Shown: in pieces, positions 1 to 8,300 of the stretch
Layout of the letters: each line of letters starts with the position of its first letter
Numbering within the stretch: position 1 is the stretch's first letter
Notes under the pieces: model-generated
What the model saw: the letters and a program-made list of their open reading frames with translations, nothing else
What the model was told of the DNA's origin: nothing
Database searches by the model: none
Assembly (NCBI RefSeq): GCF_014207095.1
Contig: NZ_JACHBG010000002.1
Span: forward strand, 681,740 to 745,739
DNA: 64,000 nucleotides
Direction of reading: 5' to 3'
Origin: Martinezella lusitana
GTDB taxonomy: Bacteria; Pseudomonadota; Alphaproteobacteria; Rhizobiales; Rhizobiaceae
Translations under genes and position numbers: made by a program

Positions 1-701
1 CCAATCCATCCGAGGCGATGCGCCAGACGATTGCTGATGCTGGCGCCAGCCACCTGACCGGCGTTCCCGTGGGTATCACTGCCGGTGTCCTGTTCGTTGC
101 GGTCAAGCCTCAGGTGATGGATGCGGTTTTGCCGCCATTTAAAGCGATTTTAGACGCGGAGACGGTTGTCGTCTCCATCGCCGCCGGCAAGACGATTGCC
201 TCGCTTGAGAAGAATCTGGGACCGGCCGCGACGGTGCGTGCCATGCCCAACACGCCTGCGATGGTCGGTCGCGGCGTTACCGGCGCCTTTGCAAATGCGA
301 GGGTCAGCGAGCGGCAGCGTCAGCTTGTTCAGAACCTTCTGAAAGTCTCCGGGCCGGTCGAATGGGTGCCGGAAGAAGCCGACATCGATTCTGTGACGGC
401 GGTTTCAGGCAGTGGGCCTGCCTATGTTTTCTATCTCGTCGAATGCATGGCGGAGGCAGGGCGCAAGCTCGGCCTGCAGGCGGACCTCGCTATGCGGCTC
501 GCACGGGAGACTGTCGCGGGGGCTGGTGAATTGCTCCATCAGTCCCCCGACGACGCATCGCGCTTGCGCCAGAACGTGACTTCGCCCGGCGGCACGACTG
601 CCGCGGCTTTGGGCGTGCTGATGGCGGAAGACGGCATGCAGCCCTTATTCGATGCCGCACTGGAAGCGGCGCGCAAGCGGGCGCAGGAGTTGGCTGGTTA
701 A
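1..701 (+). CDS. proC: Pyrroline-5-carboxylate reductase, 5' end outside window
   Basis: Catalyses the last step of proline synthesis, NAD(P)H-dependent reduction of pyrroline-5-carboxylate, in the cytosol. The frame is open from the first bases of the window, before the first in-frame ATG at 18, so the true start and the N-terminal nucleotide-binding segment (about 40 residues) are cut off. Visible signatures are SIAAGK, the RAMPNTPA motif, SGSGPAYVF in the substrate/dimer domain and the C-terminal NVTSPGGTTAAAL block typical of ProC. About 232 residues remain of a usual 270. The stop is TAA at 699-701. It is followed by a palindrome-rich spacer and csaA on the same strand. Confidence 0.96.
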   Translation, partial: NPSEAMRQTIADAGASHLTGVPVGITAGVLFVAVKPQVMDAVLPPFKAILDAETVVVSIAAGKTIASLEKNLGPAATVRAMPNTPAMVGRGVTGAFANARVSERQRQLVQNLLKVSGPVEWVPEEADIDSVTAVSGSGPAYVFYLVECMAEAGRKLGLQADLAMRLARETVAGAGELLHQSPDDASRLRQNVTSPGGTTAAALGVLMAEDGMQPLFDAALEAARKRAQELAG

Positions 702-702
702 G

Positions 703-798
703 GCAATTGCGGGGAAACTGCACAGCGGTTTTCCGTCCGGAATTGCGTGAGGGAAAAGAGCTGGAGCGGTGGGTGCTGAGCGAAAGCACTGCACCGCT
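703..798. repeat. Two imperfect intergenic palindromes
   Basis: The proC-csaA spacer holds two back-to-back dyads. The first (703-746) starts GCAATT, ends AATTGC and has related but imperfect arms. The second (765-798) pairs AGCGGTGGGTGCT with AGCACTGCACCGCT around a 7-base loop. Both resemble the short palindromic repeats scattered between rhizobial genes. They could also act as an RNA processing or termination signal after proC. There is no T-run, so classical termination is not supported. Confidence 0.45.
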
Positions 799-825
799 TT
801 AGTTTTCTATAGGAAGGGCAGAGGC

Positions 826-1167
826 ATGACGGAAGAAATCACCTATGGCGATTTCGAGCGCGTTGATATTCGCGTCGGGACAGTCATCGAGGCTGAGACC
901 TTTCCAGAGGCGCGCAAGCCGGCATACAAGCTGCGGATCGATTTCGGACCGGAAATCGGTGTCAAGCGATCGTCCGCGCAGATAACAGTCCATTATACGC
1001 CGGAAACTCTTGTCGGCCGTCAGGTGCTCGCCGTTGTCAATTTCCCACCGCGCCAGATCGGGCCGGTTCGCTCCGAGGTGCTGACTTTGGGCTTTGAGGA
1101 TGAGGCGGGAGCGATCGTTCTCGCCGCGGTGACGCAACCGGTGCCGAACGGCAAGAAGTTGATGTGA
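826..1167 (+). CDS. csaA: CsaA-type tRNA-binding domain protein
   Basis: A 113-residue protein that is essentially one tRNA-binding OB fold, the size of CsaA, a putative export chaperone. The sequence shows the DIRVGTVIEAE opening strand, the KPAYKLRIDFG block and the C-terminal NFPPRQIGPVRSEVLTLGF segment characteristic of this subfamily. The frame stays open upstream to 769, but the ATG at 826 is preferred because AGGAAGG lies about 9 bases upstream and family members begin just before the ITYGDFERVDIRVG stretch. Its cellular role is known only by family. Confidence 0.9.
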   Translation: MTEEITYGDFERVDIRVGTVIEAETFPEARKPAYKLRIDFGPEIGVKRSSAQITVHYTPETLVGRQVLAVVNFPPRQIGPVRSEVLTLGFEDEAGAIVLAAVTQPVPNGKKLM

Positions 1168-1198
1168 GCGCCGTCCTTTCGCACCGAAAGGGACAGGT

Positions 1199-1780
1199 TC
1201 AATGGATATCTCTCGATACGGGGTCCGTCAGGCTGAAGTGGAGAAATTCCGCTTCGAAGCCTTCGCGTTGGGGCGAGCAGAAGGCCGGGCCGACCGCTAG
1301 TTCCTCCAACATCGGATCGAACCAGGCAAGCCTTGCCATCCGCCATTCCCGCATCTGGTCGGTGCGGTACTGGATGAAAAGAGCGTCGCCATTGCGCGTC
1401 ACCCGCACGGACATGGCGTCGAAGTCATGATCGAGCCGAAAGGCGGACCAATCGGAATTGCCGTTGGTGACAACGACGCTGAAGTGTTTGGCGCCATCGG
1501 TGTATTCGATCCCGCACTTCATCCAGTGTCTGGCGTCATGGCGGATCATCAGGCCGGCCTGATCATAGAGTTCCTGGTAATGCCCGACGAAGGTTACCTC
1601 CGCGGTAAAGTCGCTGCGGCGGGGCTTGCCGAGGAAATGACCGTCGTCGCGATGGAATCCGTAATAGGTTTCCTGCCAGAAATCGGTCTTGTTGTCCGAG
1701 CGCACGAACAGCCGGCCTTGGTTCATTTCCCACGCCTGCGGCGCATTCAGCCAGTGCATGCCATCGATATCGATCGGCAT
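1199..1780 (-). CDS. DUF1349 family protein
   Basis: A cytosolic protein of 193 residues with no signal peptide. It has the concanavalin-like beta-sandwich features of DUF1349: a WEMNQGRLFVRSDNKTDFWQ opening, YDQAGLMIR and KCGIEYTDG blocks, FSVVVTNG and a C-terminal VGPAFCSPQREGFEAEF motif. Related proteins are annotated as regulation-of-enolase or YihA-like, but the biochemical role is not established. It ends 31 bases from the csaA stop (convergent) and starts 11 bases after the histidine kinase stop, so it is probably the last gene of the same minus-strand transcript. Confidence 0.85.
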   Translation of the reverse strand: MPIDIDGMHWLNAPQAWEMNQGRLFVRSDNKTDFWQETYYGFHRDDGHFLGKPRRSDFTAEVTFVGHYQELYDQAGLMIRHDARHWMKCGIEYTDGAKHFSVVVTNGNSDWSAFRLDHDFDAMSVRVTRNGDALFIQYRTDQMREWRMARLAWFDPMLEELAVGPAFCSPQREGFEAEFLHFSLTDPVSRDIH

Positions 1781-1791
1781 CGTATGTCTCC

Positions 1792-3174
1792 TCAGGCGGG
1801 GATGCGGATGGTGGCGCGCAGACCGCCGAGCGGGCTGTCGCCGAGCGTGACATTGCCGCCGTGGCTGCGGGCAATATCGCGCGCAATGGCAAGACCAAGC
1901 CCGGTGCCGGATTTATCGAGATTGCGAGCCGAATCCAGCCGGAAGAATGGCTTGAAGACGTCCTCGCGCGCTTCGAGAGGAATGCCTGGGCCATCATCGT
2001 CGAAGACGATCGTCAGCCATTTTGCACTGTGCTTGGCCTCTATGCGCAGGTTTGTGGCGTAGCGGCGGCTATTGGTGGCGAGATTGGTGACGAGCCGGGT
2101 AAAGGCGTTCGGACGAACGGAAATTTCGTCGTCGCCTTCGATGGAAAAATCCATGGACTTGCCATGCAAGGTGAAGTCCTGGCGGATCTTTTCGAGGATA
2201 TCGCTGAGCTTGAACTGACCGACATCCTCCTCCGCTTCGCCGCGTGCGAAGGCCATGTAGCCCTCGAGCATGCTCTGCATGTCCTCGACGTCTTCGTTGA
2301 GGCCGATAAGATCGGGATTGTCGCCGACCAGCGCGAGCTGGAGCTTGAAGCGAGTGAGCACCGTGCGCAGATCGTGGCTGACGCCGGATAGCATCGCCGT
2401 GCGTTGCTCCAGCTGCCGCTCGATGCGCTCGCGCATCAGGATGAAGGCGAGGCCCGCGCGACGGATCTCGTCGGCGCCACGAGGGGAGTAGTTTTCGAGC
2501 CGCTGTCCCTTGCCGAAACTCTCCGCGGCTTGAGCCAGCGCCAGGATCGGCCGGATCTGGCCGCGCAGGAACAGCACTGCGATACCGATCAGCACCAGCG
2601 ACGTGCCGACCATCCACAGGATGAAGATATGGGTGTTGGAGGCATAGGTCTGGCTACGCTTGGCGAAGACGCGTAGCACCTTATCCGGCAGCTTGATGCG
2701 GATCTCGACTAGGCTGGAGTTTCCGACAGTGTCGATCCAGTAGGGCAGGTTGATCTGATCTTTAATCTCGTCGCTGAGGATGCTGTCGAGGATCGAGAAG
2801 AAGGGCTTGTCGCGTCGCTGCGGCAGCTCGCCGCCCGGTTCGATCGAGATGACGAGGTCGAGCTTCTGCCGCGCCATCTGTGTAATGGCGGCATAGTCGT
2901 CGTCTTGCGGGTATGTCTGAATAATGGTGATGATGGCGGCGATGTCGCGCGTCGTTGCCATGGATAGTCGCTGCGTCACCATCTGCCAGTGACGCTCCAT
3001 GAAGACGATGGTGACGACCGCCTGCAGGATGATCATCGGCAGGATGAAGATGAGCAGGGAGCGGGCATAAAGGCCTGTCGGCAGCACATATCGACGCATC
3101 CAGCGCGCCAGCCACCGCAGCCCGTTGGTCGGCGTGTGATCCTGCTCGCGTCTGATCGAATCGAATGTCACCAT
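1792..3174 (-). CDS. EnvZ-like sensor histidine kinase
   Basis: A 460-residue inner-membrane sensor kinase. There are two transmembrane segments near residues 38-59 and 183-203 with a periplasmic sensor loop of about 120 residues, then HAMP (205-257). The H-box has phospho-acceptor His267 in SHDLRT. The ATPase part shows an N-box around 361-373, DDDGPGIP (392-399) and GTGLGLAI (423-430). The residue after the conserved T of the H-box is Val instead of the usual Pro. It lies 18 bases downstream of the response regulator gene, so the two form one operon and a cognate pair. The signal is unknown; relatedness to EnvZ rests on domain order and H-box sequence. Confidence 0.93.
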   Translation of the reverse strand: MVTFDSIRREQDHTPTNGLRWLARWMRRYVLPTGLYARSLLIFILPMIILQAVVTIVFMERHWQMVTQRLSMATTRDIAAIITIIQTYPQDDDYAAITQMARQKLDLVISIEPGGELPQRRDKPFFSILDSILSDEIKDQINLPYWIDTVGNSSLVEIRIKLPDKVLRVFAKRSQTYASNTHIFILWMVGTSLVLIGIAVLFLRGQIRPILALAQAAESFGKGQRLENYSPRGADEIRRAGLAFILMRERIERQLEQRTAMLSGVSHDLRTVLTRFKLQLALVGDNPDLIGLNEDVEDMQSMLEGYMAFARGEAEEDVGQFKLSDILEKIRQDFTLHGKSMDFSIEGDDEISVRPNAFTRLVTNLATNSRRYATNLRIEAKHSAKWLTIVFDDDGPGIPLEAREDVFKPFFRLDSARNLDKSGTGLGLAIARDIARSHGGNVTLGDSPLGGLRATIRIPA

Positions 3175-3192
3175 CGCCTAGGATCCCGCAGG

Positions 3193-3897
3193 TCAGTCTA
3201 TGCTCAGGCGGTAACCGATACCTCGCACCGTCTGCAGCCAGATGGGGTTTGCAGGATCGTCTTCGATCTTGCGGCGTAACCGGTTGATCTGGACATCGAT
3301 GGTCCGTTCACCGACCTCGGCCTCATTGCCGATGAGCTCATGGCGCGGGATGGTCTCGCCCGCACGCTTGGCGAAGAGCAGCATGATTTCCTGTTCGCGA
3401 TCCGTCAGCCGGATCAGCTCTGCTGCTTTCTTCAGCTCCTTGCGGGTCAGGGAAAATGTATAGGGCCCGAACATCACAAGCTCGATCTTCGGTGAATCGG
3501 CAGGCGCATTGCGCCGCAGGATATTGTTGACACGCAGCACCAGCTCGCGGGGGTCGAACGGCTTCGGCAGATAATCGTCGGCGCCGGCTTCAAGGCCGGC
3601 TATGCGGGAATCGGCCTCTGCAAGCGCAGTCAGCATGATAACGGGAACGTTCTTGATGGCGCGCAGGCTCGATGTCAGCGAGATGCCGGACTCCCCCGGC
3701 ATCATCACATCCATGATGATGAGATCGAAATCCAGTCCTTCGAGCTTGCGTCGTGCTTCGGCACCATCGGCTGCCGCCGTTACCCGAAAGCCTTTTTCCA
3801 TAAGGTAGCGATTGAGAAGGGCGCGGATACGCGTGTCGTCGTCTACCACCAGAAGATGTGCAGCATCGTCCGAAATAACTGTTTTCGTTGTCGTCAT
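3193..3897 (-). CDS. OmpR-family response regulator
   Basis: A 234-residue two-component regulator. The receiver domain covers about residues 14-125: acidic pocket DDD at 19-21, phospho-acceptor Asp63 in IIMDVMMPG, Thr90 and Lys112 in the LPKPF motif. The C-terminal winged helix (about 137-232) includes LTDREQEIMLLFAKRAGE and the closing TVRGIGYRL of the OmpR/PhoB class. It is first in the operon with the adjacent EnvZ-like kinase, its presumed phosphodonor. The target genes cannot be read from the window. Confidence 0.94.
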   Translation of the reverse strand: MTTTKTVISDDAAHLLVVDDDTRIRALLNRYLMEKGFRVTAAADGAEARRKLEGLDFDLIIMDVMMPGESGISLTSSLRAIKNVPVIMLTALAEADSRIAGLEAGADDYLPKPFDPRELVLRVNNILRRNAPADSPKIELVMFGPYTFSLTRKELKKAAELIRLTDREQEIMLLFAKRAGETIPRHELIGNEAEVGERTIDVQINRLRRKIEDDPANPIWLQTVRGIGYRLSID

Positions 3898-3971
3898 TCG
3901 ATCCGTCTCGATCCTGTCCTACCCACGATTGATAAGCGGCATTCCGCGCCGGATCCCCGGCCGATTTGCCA

Positions 3972-4454
3972 TTATTTTGCTGTCTGCATTCCCCTTAGAA
4001 AGCGTTTTACGCTTTCGCGCGTCGCGTCCGATGCGCCTTCGAATGCCCGTTCAATACGGCGCGATTGCGGCTCTGCCAGCGCCAGCGCCAGATCGCGTCC
4101 TGCCTGCGTCGGATAAAGCTTGCGCTGCCGACGGTCCTCCGGACCGGCCACCTGATGAATATAACCCGAATCGATCAATTGTTTGAGAACCCGTGCCAAA
4201 CTCTGCTTGGTGATCTGCAACGTTTCCAAAAGGTCTGCAACGGTCATGCCCGGTTCGCGGTTAACGAAATGCACGACGCGATGATGAGCCCGCCCGAAGC
4301 CACTCTTGATCAGGATCTGATCCGGGTCCGACACGAAATCGCGGTAGGCGAAGAAAAGCAACTCGATGATCTCGAAGTCGATATTCCCCGCATTCTGCAT
4401 CGGCGTCGCCAGCAACTCAGCCCTTGCCGCGTTTTGGCTCATCTGTCGTGGCAC
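3972..4454 (-). CDS. MarR-family transcriptional regulator
   Basis: A 160-residue winged-helix repressor of the MarR family. Visible are the AHHRVVHFVNREPGMTVADL helix region, the recognition helix ITKQSLARVLKQL and the wing with GPEDRRQRKLYPTQAGRD, the DxRxRR/LT signature of MarR proteins. The frame begins at a GTG (4454) preceded by AAGGA at good spacing; an ATG four codons later (4442) lacks a ribosome site, so GTG is preferred. A large inverted repeat at 4496-4534 lies just upstream and is a likely autoregulatory operator. It sits 75 bases upstream of the two-component operon on the same strand. Confidence 0.92.
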   Translation of the reverse strand: MPRQMSQNAARAELLATPMQNAGNIDFEIIELLFFAYRDFVSDPDQILIKSGFGRAHHRVVHFVNREPGMTVADLLETLQITKQSLARVLKQLIDSGYIHQVAGPEDRRQRKLYPTQAGRDLALALAEPQSRRIERAFEGASDATRESVKRFLRGMQTAK

Positions 4455-4495
4455 TATAGCATTTCCTTTTTATTTTTTGCGCGGTTGCGAAATTT

Positions 4496-4534
4496 ACGCA
4501 AAAATATGTCAGCTTTATTGACGTATTTTTACGC
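4496..4534. promoter_or_regulatory. Candidate MarR operator dyad
   Basis: An AT-rich inverted repeat of two 16-base arms (4496-4511 and 4519-4534) around a 7-base centre, with only two arm mismatches. It lies 40-80 bp upstream of the MarR gene start, where autorepressing MarR proteins normally bind. No gene is convincingly divergent from it on the plus strand. The operator role is inferred from symmetry and position. Confidence 0.5.
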
Positions 4535-4894
4535 CATCGCCTGCCTCCGCACAATGCCGTGCGGCCTGAAAGACTGCGCCATTTCGGGAAATCTAGGTGC
4601 GGACTGGCAAAACTCCAACCTATTTCGAGTTTTCTCAGCCGACGGGGGCAAGGAGCGTCAAAGGGGAGGCGTTTCCTTGCCGTAAGCACGACTTCATCTC
4701 GGCAGACCCAAGAGTTCTGCAGGAAGGATGGGGAGGGGAGTTTCCCCGATGAACAAACAGGCCTGGGGTATCGCAATTGGAACGGCTCAAGTTCCGGGCC
4801 CGCTGGTTTTCACCTTCAGCCCTTTGAGGAGCGCTATTCGCGCATTCGTCGATAGTCAGGCGCGTATGCAATCCCCGGAGTGCTTCGCAGCCGT
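4535..4894. other. Intergenic region without recognised gene
   Basis: This 360-base stretch has several open frames of 80-120 codons on both strands, but none shows a recognisable domain, a convincing ribosome site or coding-like composition. Between the MarR dyad and the hairpin at 4895 nothing else could be supported. It may be the remnant of a lost gene or simply promoter DNA. Confidence 0.4.
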
Positions 4895-4929
4895 CTGCAA
4901 GGGCCGGATGTTTTCTCCGGCCCTTGCAG
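4895..4929 (-). terminator. Strong hairpin downstream of small membrane protein gene
   Basis: A perfect 14-bp inverted repeat, CTGCAAGGGCCGGA against its complement, around a 7-base loop. It begins 10 bases after the stop of the minus-strand gene at 4939-5202, so it most likely ends that transcript. No T-run follows on the minus strand, so termination or mRNA stabilisation is inferred from position and stem strength. Confidence 0.6.
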
Positions 4930-4938
4930 GTTTGATCC

Positions 4939-5202
4939 TTACGACTTGCGGCCGAGAACTACGCCAACGATTGCCGAAAGCACGCCGCCGGCGATCAATG
5001 AGGATATGCCTTGTGCCACCAGGCCGGTGAGGGCGTCGCTGCCGATAAGCTTGAGAAGGACGCCACCGCCCAGCCCGCCAATGGCACCCGCGATCGTTCT
5101 GGCAACAAGATTGATGCCGTCTTGCTTCAAAACGCCGCTCGCTGCGTTGCCGCCAATGGCGCCAGCTATCAGTTGCGTGATGATAGGTCCTAGACTTTCC
5201 AT
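4939..5202 (-). CDS. Small glycine-rich hydrophobic protein
   Basis: An 87-residue protein almost entirely made of Gly/Ala/Ile/Leu-rich amphipathic stretches (LIAGAIGGNAASGVL, TIAGAIGGLGGGVLLKLIG, ISSLIAGGVLSAIVGVVLG) ending in a basic GRKS tail. It is probably membrane-associated with two or three short segments. The repeated AGAIGG motif suggests internal duplication. Small proteins of this type are common in rhizobia and usually left as hypothetical. No function is assigned. It is monocistronic, with a strong hairpin just downstream. Confidence 0.7.
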   Translation of the reverse strand: MESLGPIITQLIAGAIGGNAASGVLKQDGINLVARTIAGAIGGLGGGVLLKLIGSDALTGLVAQGISSLIAGGVLSAIVGVVLGRKS

Positions 5203-5449
5203 GTGATTGCCCTTCTCCCAGTGTTCCGGAGACGCTTCCGGATGCCCTCTCGGCGCGCCCGGGATCGATGCCTGGGGGCGGCGATAATCCTCACTGGTAT
5301 CAGAAGTACATCATGCGCCGGCCGGTGGAAATAGAAAGGCAACTTCAACGAGAGAATTCCCCGATAATTCCGGGGGAAATCCAATTTTTGGGCATGCGGC
5401 TGTCCGGCCGCATGCCAATTTCGCCACTATGTTGGGCTTTCAGGCCGAA

Positions 5450-6088
5450 TCATCGGTAGACGTAAACGATGCGCCGCGTGCCCGGATCGACCAGCACCTG
5501 TCTGTGATTTACGTCGATATAGCTGTATTGATAGTCCGGAATGCGGTGAACCTCGACGCTTTGCGGGACGGTCGCACCGATGGCCAAGTTTCCACCGAGC
5601 TGGACGGTATCGACCGGATTGTCGTCGATATAGGTCCGGACTTCCTCCGGCGGCGTGATCGCGACGATATTGCCGCTATCCTCATCGACGCGGCCAAGCA
5701 ACTGGTCATCCGGGTCGGGCTGGGCTGACTGGATGCCGCCGGTCGTGACCGGATCCGTCTTTTCATAGGTTATCGTGGGGATGCCGAGGTCGTCGCGATG
5801 ATCCTGAACGACAACCGGGGCGCCATTTTGCTCGACGCTAAGATATTGGGCGTAAACCCAGCCGCGCATGCCGTTGACATCGACTCGGCACCAGCGGCTG
5901 CCTTCGACGCAGCCGTCAAGCGTGGCGGGAGAGCCACGTGTCGCGACGCCGACGGTTGGAAACTCGGCGCCAGGTCCCGACCGCACTTCAATGTCGCTAG
6001 CGGTCGTCGCGGCCATCTCGGCATGGGCCAAGCCGACGCTGCCGGTAAGGATAACGCCGGCCAGCAATAGGTTTCTCTTCAAGGACAT
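5450..6088 (-). CDS. Secreted SH3-domain protein with DUF1236
   Basis: A 212-residue exported protein with a signal peptide (residues 1-23, cleavage after AHA). A bacterial SH3 domain follows (about 25-88): SDIEVRSGPGAEFPTVG, a Cys pair in DGCVEGSRWCRV and GMRGWVYAQYLS. The middle is acidic and low complexity. The C-terminus (about 155-212) has the DUF1236 pattern, with two strand blocks around VEVHRIPDYQYSYIDVN and ending IVYVYR. This architecture is common in rhizobial periplasmic proteins and may bind peptidoglycan. Function unproven. Confidence 0.88.
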   Translation of the reverse strand: MSLKRNLLLAGVILTGSVGLAHAEMAATTASDIEVRSGPGAEFPTVGVATRGSPATLDGCVEGSRWCRVDVNGMRGWVYAQYLSVEQNGAPVVVQDHRDDLGIPTITYEKTDPVTTGGIQSAQPDPDDQLLGRVDEDSGNIVAITPPEEVRTYIDDNPVDTVQLGGNLAIGATVPQSVEVHRIPDYQYSYIDVNHRQVLVDPGTRRIVYVYR

Positions 6089-6321
6089 TGGTTCTCTCCT
6101 TCTGCCTTTAAAGACCTAACTTCAACGTTTTGCGCGCCACTGTGTTCCTGTCGATCCGGCCTGTTACGGCCGGGGACTGATGAAGTGTCGCGGTAACCAA
6201 TTGAATTATATTCATATTTTTACACTTCGATCCGGCGTCTTCGCGTTCGAGTGTCGGGGGCTGTTTTGTCCCAAGTTTGCCGCTATACCGACAGCACGAC
6301 ATTCAAACAGACGAGGCATTC

Positions 6322-6966
6322 ATGGGCATGCTCCAGGCCGGCATCATTCCGGTGACCCCTTTCGAACAGAACTGCACCATCCTGTTCGACCCGGAGACGA
6401 AAGAGGGCGTCGTGGTCGACCCCGGTGGCGATGTCGGCATTATCCTGCAGACGGTGCGCGAGAACGGCATCACCCTGAAGGCCATATGGCTCACCCACGG
6501 GCACATCGACCATGCCGGCGGCGCCGACGAAGTCCGCGAGGTGCTCGGCATCGAGGTTATCGGCCCGCATGAGGATGACCGCTTCCTGCTGGAGGATATC
6601 GAGGGCAAGGCCAAGATGTTCAACATAGATGGCGTGCGCAACGTGGTGCCGGATCGGTTCCTGAAGGAAGGGGACAAGGTCTCCTTCGGCGAGCATGAGT
6701 TCGAGGTTTTCCATTGTCCCGGTCATGCGCCCGGCCATGTCATCTATTTCAACCGCAAGCAGGGTTTCGCGCATCTTGGCGATGTGCTTTTCAATGGTTC
6801 GATCGGCCGGACGGACCTGCCGGGCGGCAATCATCAGCAACTGCTTGATTCAATCCGCGACAAGGTTTTTCCGCTCGGCGACGAGGTTGGCTTCATCTGC
6901 GGTCACGGACCCGGCAGCCGGATCGGCGACGAGCGCCGCACCAATCCATTCCTGCGCGGCTTGTAA
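6322..6966 (+). CDS. MBL-fold metallo-hydrolase, glyoxalase II-like
   Basis: A 214-residue zinc hydrolase. The metal-binding motif THGHIDHAGG (residues 58-67) is followed by HCPGHAPGHV, GDVLFNGSIGRTDLPGG with the bridging Asp, and a C-terminal CGHGPGSRIGDERRTNPFL, the signature of the short YcbL/glyoxalase-II-like class. It probably hydrolyses a thioester such as a hydroxyacyl-glutathione. The frame opens 15 codons earlier, but the ATG at 6322 fits the family N-terminus (MLQAGIIPVTPFEQNC). No signal peptide, so cytosolic. Confidence 0.9.
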   Translation: MGMLQAGIIPVTPFEQNCTILFDPETKEGVVVDPGGDVGIILQTVRENGITLKAIWLTHGHIDHAGGADEVREVLGIEVIGPHEDDRFLLEDIEGKAKMFNIDGVRNVVPDRFLKEGDKVSFGEHEFEVFHCPGHAPGHVIYFNRKQGFAHLGDVLFNGSIGRTDLPGGNHQQLLDSIRDKVFPLGDEVGFICGHGPGSRIGDERRTNPFLRGL

Positions 6967-6994
6967 GAGGCGCCGAGGGGCCGCTGGAGGCAAT

Positions 6995-7525
6995 CTAGCG
7001 GCGCTCGCCGCATCTGGAGAGAATATCGTCGACGACGCTGGCGAGCGGGGCGGTGGCGTCGATGCTTGTCGCGTTCTTCGGAATATCCTCTTGCGTCGCG
7101 TGCAATCTCAGAACGAAGTCCCGCTCCGCCGGCGTTCCGCCAAACTCATCTTCCGGTCTGCTGACGAGCCGGTTGCTCACCGTATCTGCATCGACGTCTA
7201 GAACGAAGATCGCATCGAAGAGACCAATAAAGCGATGCAGATTTCTGGAGCCACCGCAAAAGAAAGAGATCGGGTGGCTTTGATCGGCAATCAGGGATTT
7301 GACTTTGTCGACATTCCAGAGGTGATGCCAATGCGTGAAACCGACGTCCGCACAGCCACCTGTCTGCGGTGAGCCAATCAGCGGCTCTCCCGTTTCAGGA
7401 TCGCCTTGGTAGGCCAGCTCGCGGTCACCATGGATCACGTCATAGCCGCGCCGCTGCAATTCGGTGGCGACCGACGTCTTCCCGCTTCCCGAAACGCCTT
7501 CGATTAGATAGTTCCTAACGCCCAT
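6995..7525 (-). CDS. P-loop ATPase/nucleoside kinase-like protein
   Basis: A 176-residue AAA/kinase-fold protein. The Walker A motif EGVSGSGKTS is at residues 9-18. Later blocks include GYDVIHGDRELAYQGD, SHPISFFCGGSRN (a shikimate/gluconate kinase-like central strand) and FDAIFVLDVDADTVSNRL as the probable lid and base region. It is likely a small-molecule kinase, substrate unknown. The frame is open upstream to 7684, but that extension is Cys/Pro/His rich and unlike coding sequence; the ATG at 7525 immediately precedes the P-loop strand. Confidence 0.82.
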   Translation of the reverse strand: MGVRNYLIEGVSGSGKTSVATELQRRGYDVIHGDRELAYQGDPETGEPLIGSPQTGGCADVGFTHWHHLWNVDKVKSLIADQSHPISFFCGGSRNLHRFIGLFDAIFVLDVDADTVSNRLVSRPEDEFGGTPAERDFVLRLHATQEDIPKNATSIDATAPLASVVDDILSRCGERR

Positions 7526-7697
7526 TTTCAGACCCTGTTCCGAGAGCTTGCTGGCGCCATGCGATGCGGCAACAGCCGGAATGGGGGGCCAACATGATTG
7601 TGGCAAGACATTATGGGGGTATGGCTTGGAGGCGGCTCTCCAGCATGTGGCGTGAGCTGGTGAGAGGCTACAACGGCCAACCATGTCTTGGCCAAGC

Positions 7698-7726
7698 TAT
7701 CGCAAGACACACGGTGTCTTGCGATA
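7698..7726. repeat. Perfect 13-bp inverted repeat
   Basis: TATCGCAAGACAC and its exact complement surround a 3-base loop, in the 278-base gap between the BA14K gene and the kinase gene. A CAAGACA word from the arm also occurs near 7604, and a smaller GGCCA/TGGCC dyad abuts the hairpin. It lies about 80 bases downstream of the BA14K stop with no T-run on either strand, so a terminator, an operator or a transposon footprint are all possible. Confidence 0.5.
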
Positions 7727-7803
7727 GGAAGGACTTCAATTTTTCAGCTGCGCGCAAGCGGCTACTTCCGCTCTCGGAGTGGCTAGTCGATCGCTGCCGG
7801 AAC

Positions 7804-8241
7804 TTAGTCGGCCGTGCAGAAGTGGCGCATGCCATCGTAGCCGACATAAGTGCCGCTGCGGCTGTCGAAGCTTCTGTAACGATCGTAGCAGTAGCGCATC
7901 CATGCAGAGGACCAGGGACGCAAGCCCGAAACCGGCGGCGGAGCATAGTAACTCACATCACGCTCGACATAGACGCGGCGCGGGGCCGGACGATAATAGT
8001 AGGGCGGCGGAGGCGCATCATAGTCCGGTTCGGCATAGACCGGTCCCGGTTCGACATAGCGCGGCTGGCTTGCAATCGCCGAACCGACGATCAGGCCTGT
8101 GGCAAGCCCAGCGGCACCGAGCGCCCAGCCATCGCGATCCCGATGACGCCAATAATCGCCTGCAGACGCAGCACTCATGGACGTCAGCATCAATGCTGCA
8201 GCCATGGCGGACACAGCGAGCGATTTGCCGAGTATGGTCAT
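7804..8241 (-). CDS. BA14K family secreted protein
   Basis: A 145-residue protein with a signal peptide (residues 1-27, MSAASAG cleavage region). A short glycine-rich hydrophobic segment follows (WALGAAGLATGLIVGSAIA), then a Pro/Tyr-rich linker and the C-terminal BA14K signature WMRYCYDRYRSFDSRSGTY with a closing HFC. BA14K proteins were described as Brucella immunoreactive antigens with lectin-like activity and are abundant in rhizobial envelopes. A promoter with direct repeats lies upstream at 8301-8332. Confidence 0.9.
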   Translation of the reverse strand: MTILGKSLAVSAMAAALMLTSMSAASAGDYWRHRDRDGWALGAAGLATGLIVGSAIASQPRYVEPGPVYAEPDYDAPPPPYYYRPAPRRVYVERDVSYYAPPPVSGLRPWSSAWMRYCYDRYRSFDSRSGTYVGYDGMRHFCTAD

Positions 8242-8300
8242 TGGTTTGTCCTCTCAGGAAAACGGGATGACTGTCGCTCCCGCTCTTTCATGATGAGCAA

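Noticed and set aside
4635..4871. Short overlapping frames on both strands upstream of the glycine-rich protein gene
   Set aside because: No ribosome site, no domain and composition unlike neighbouring genes.
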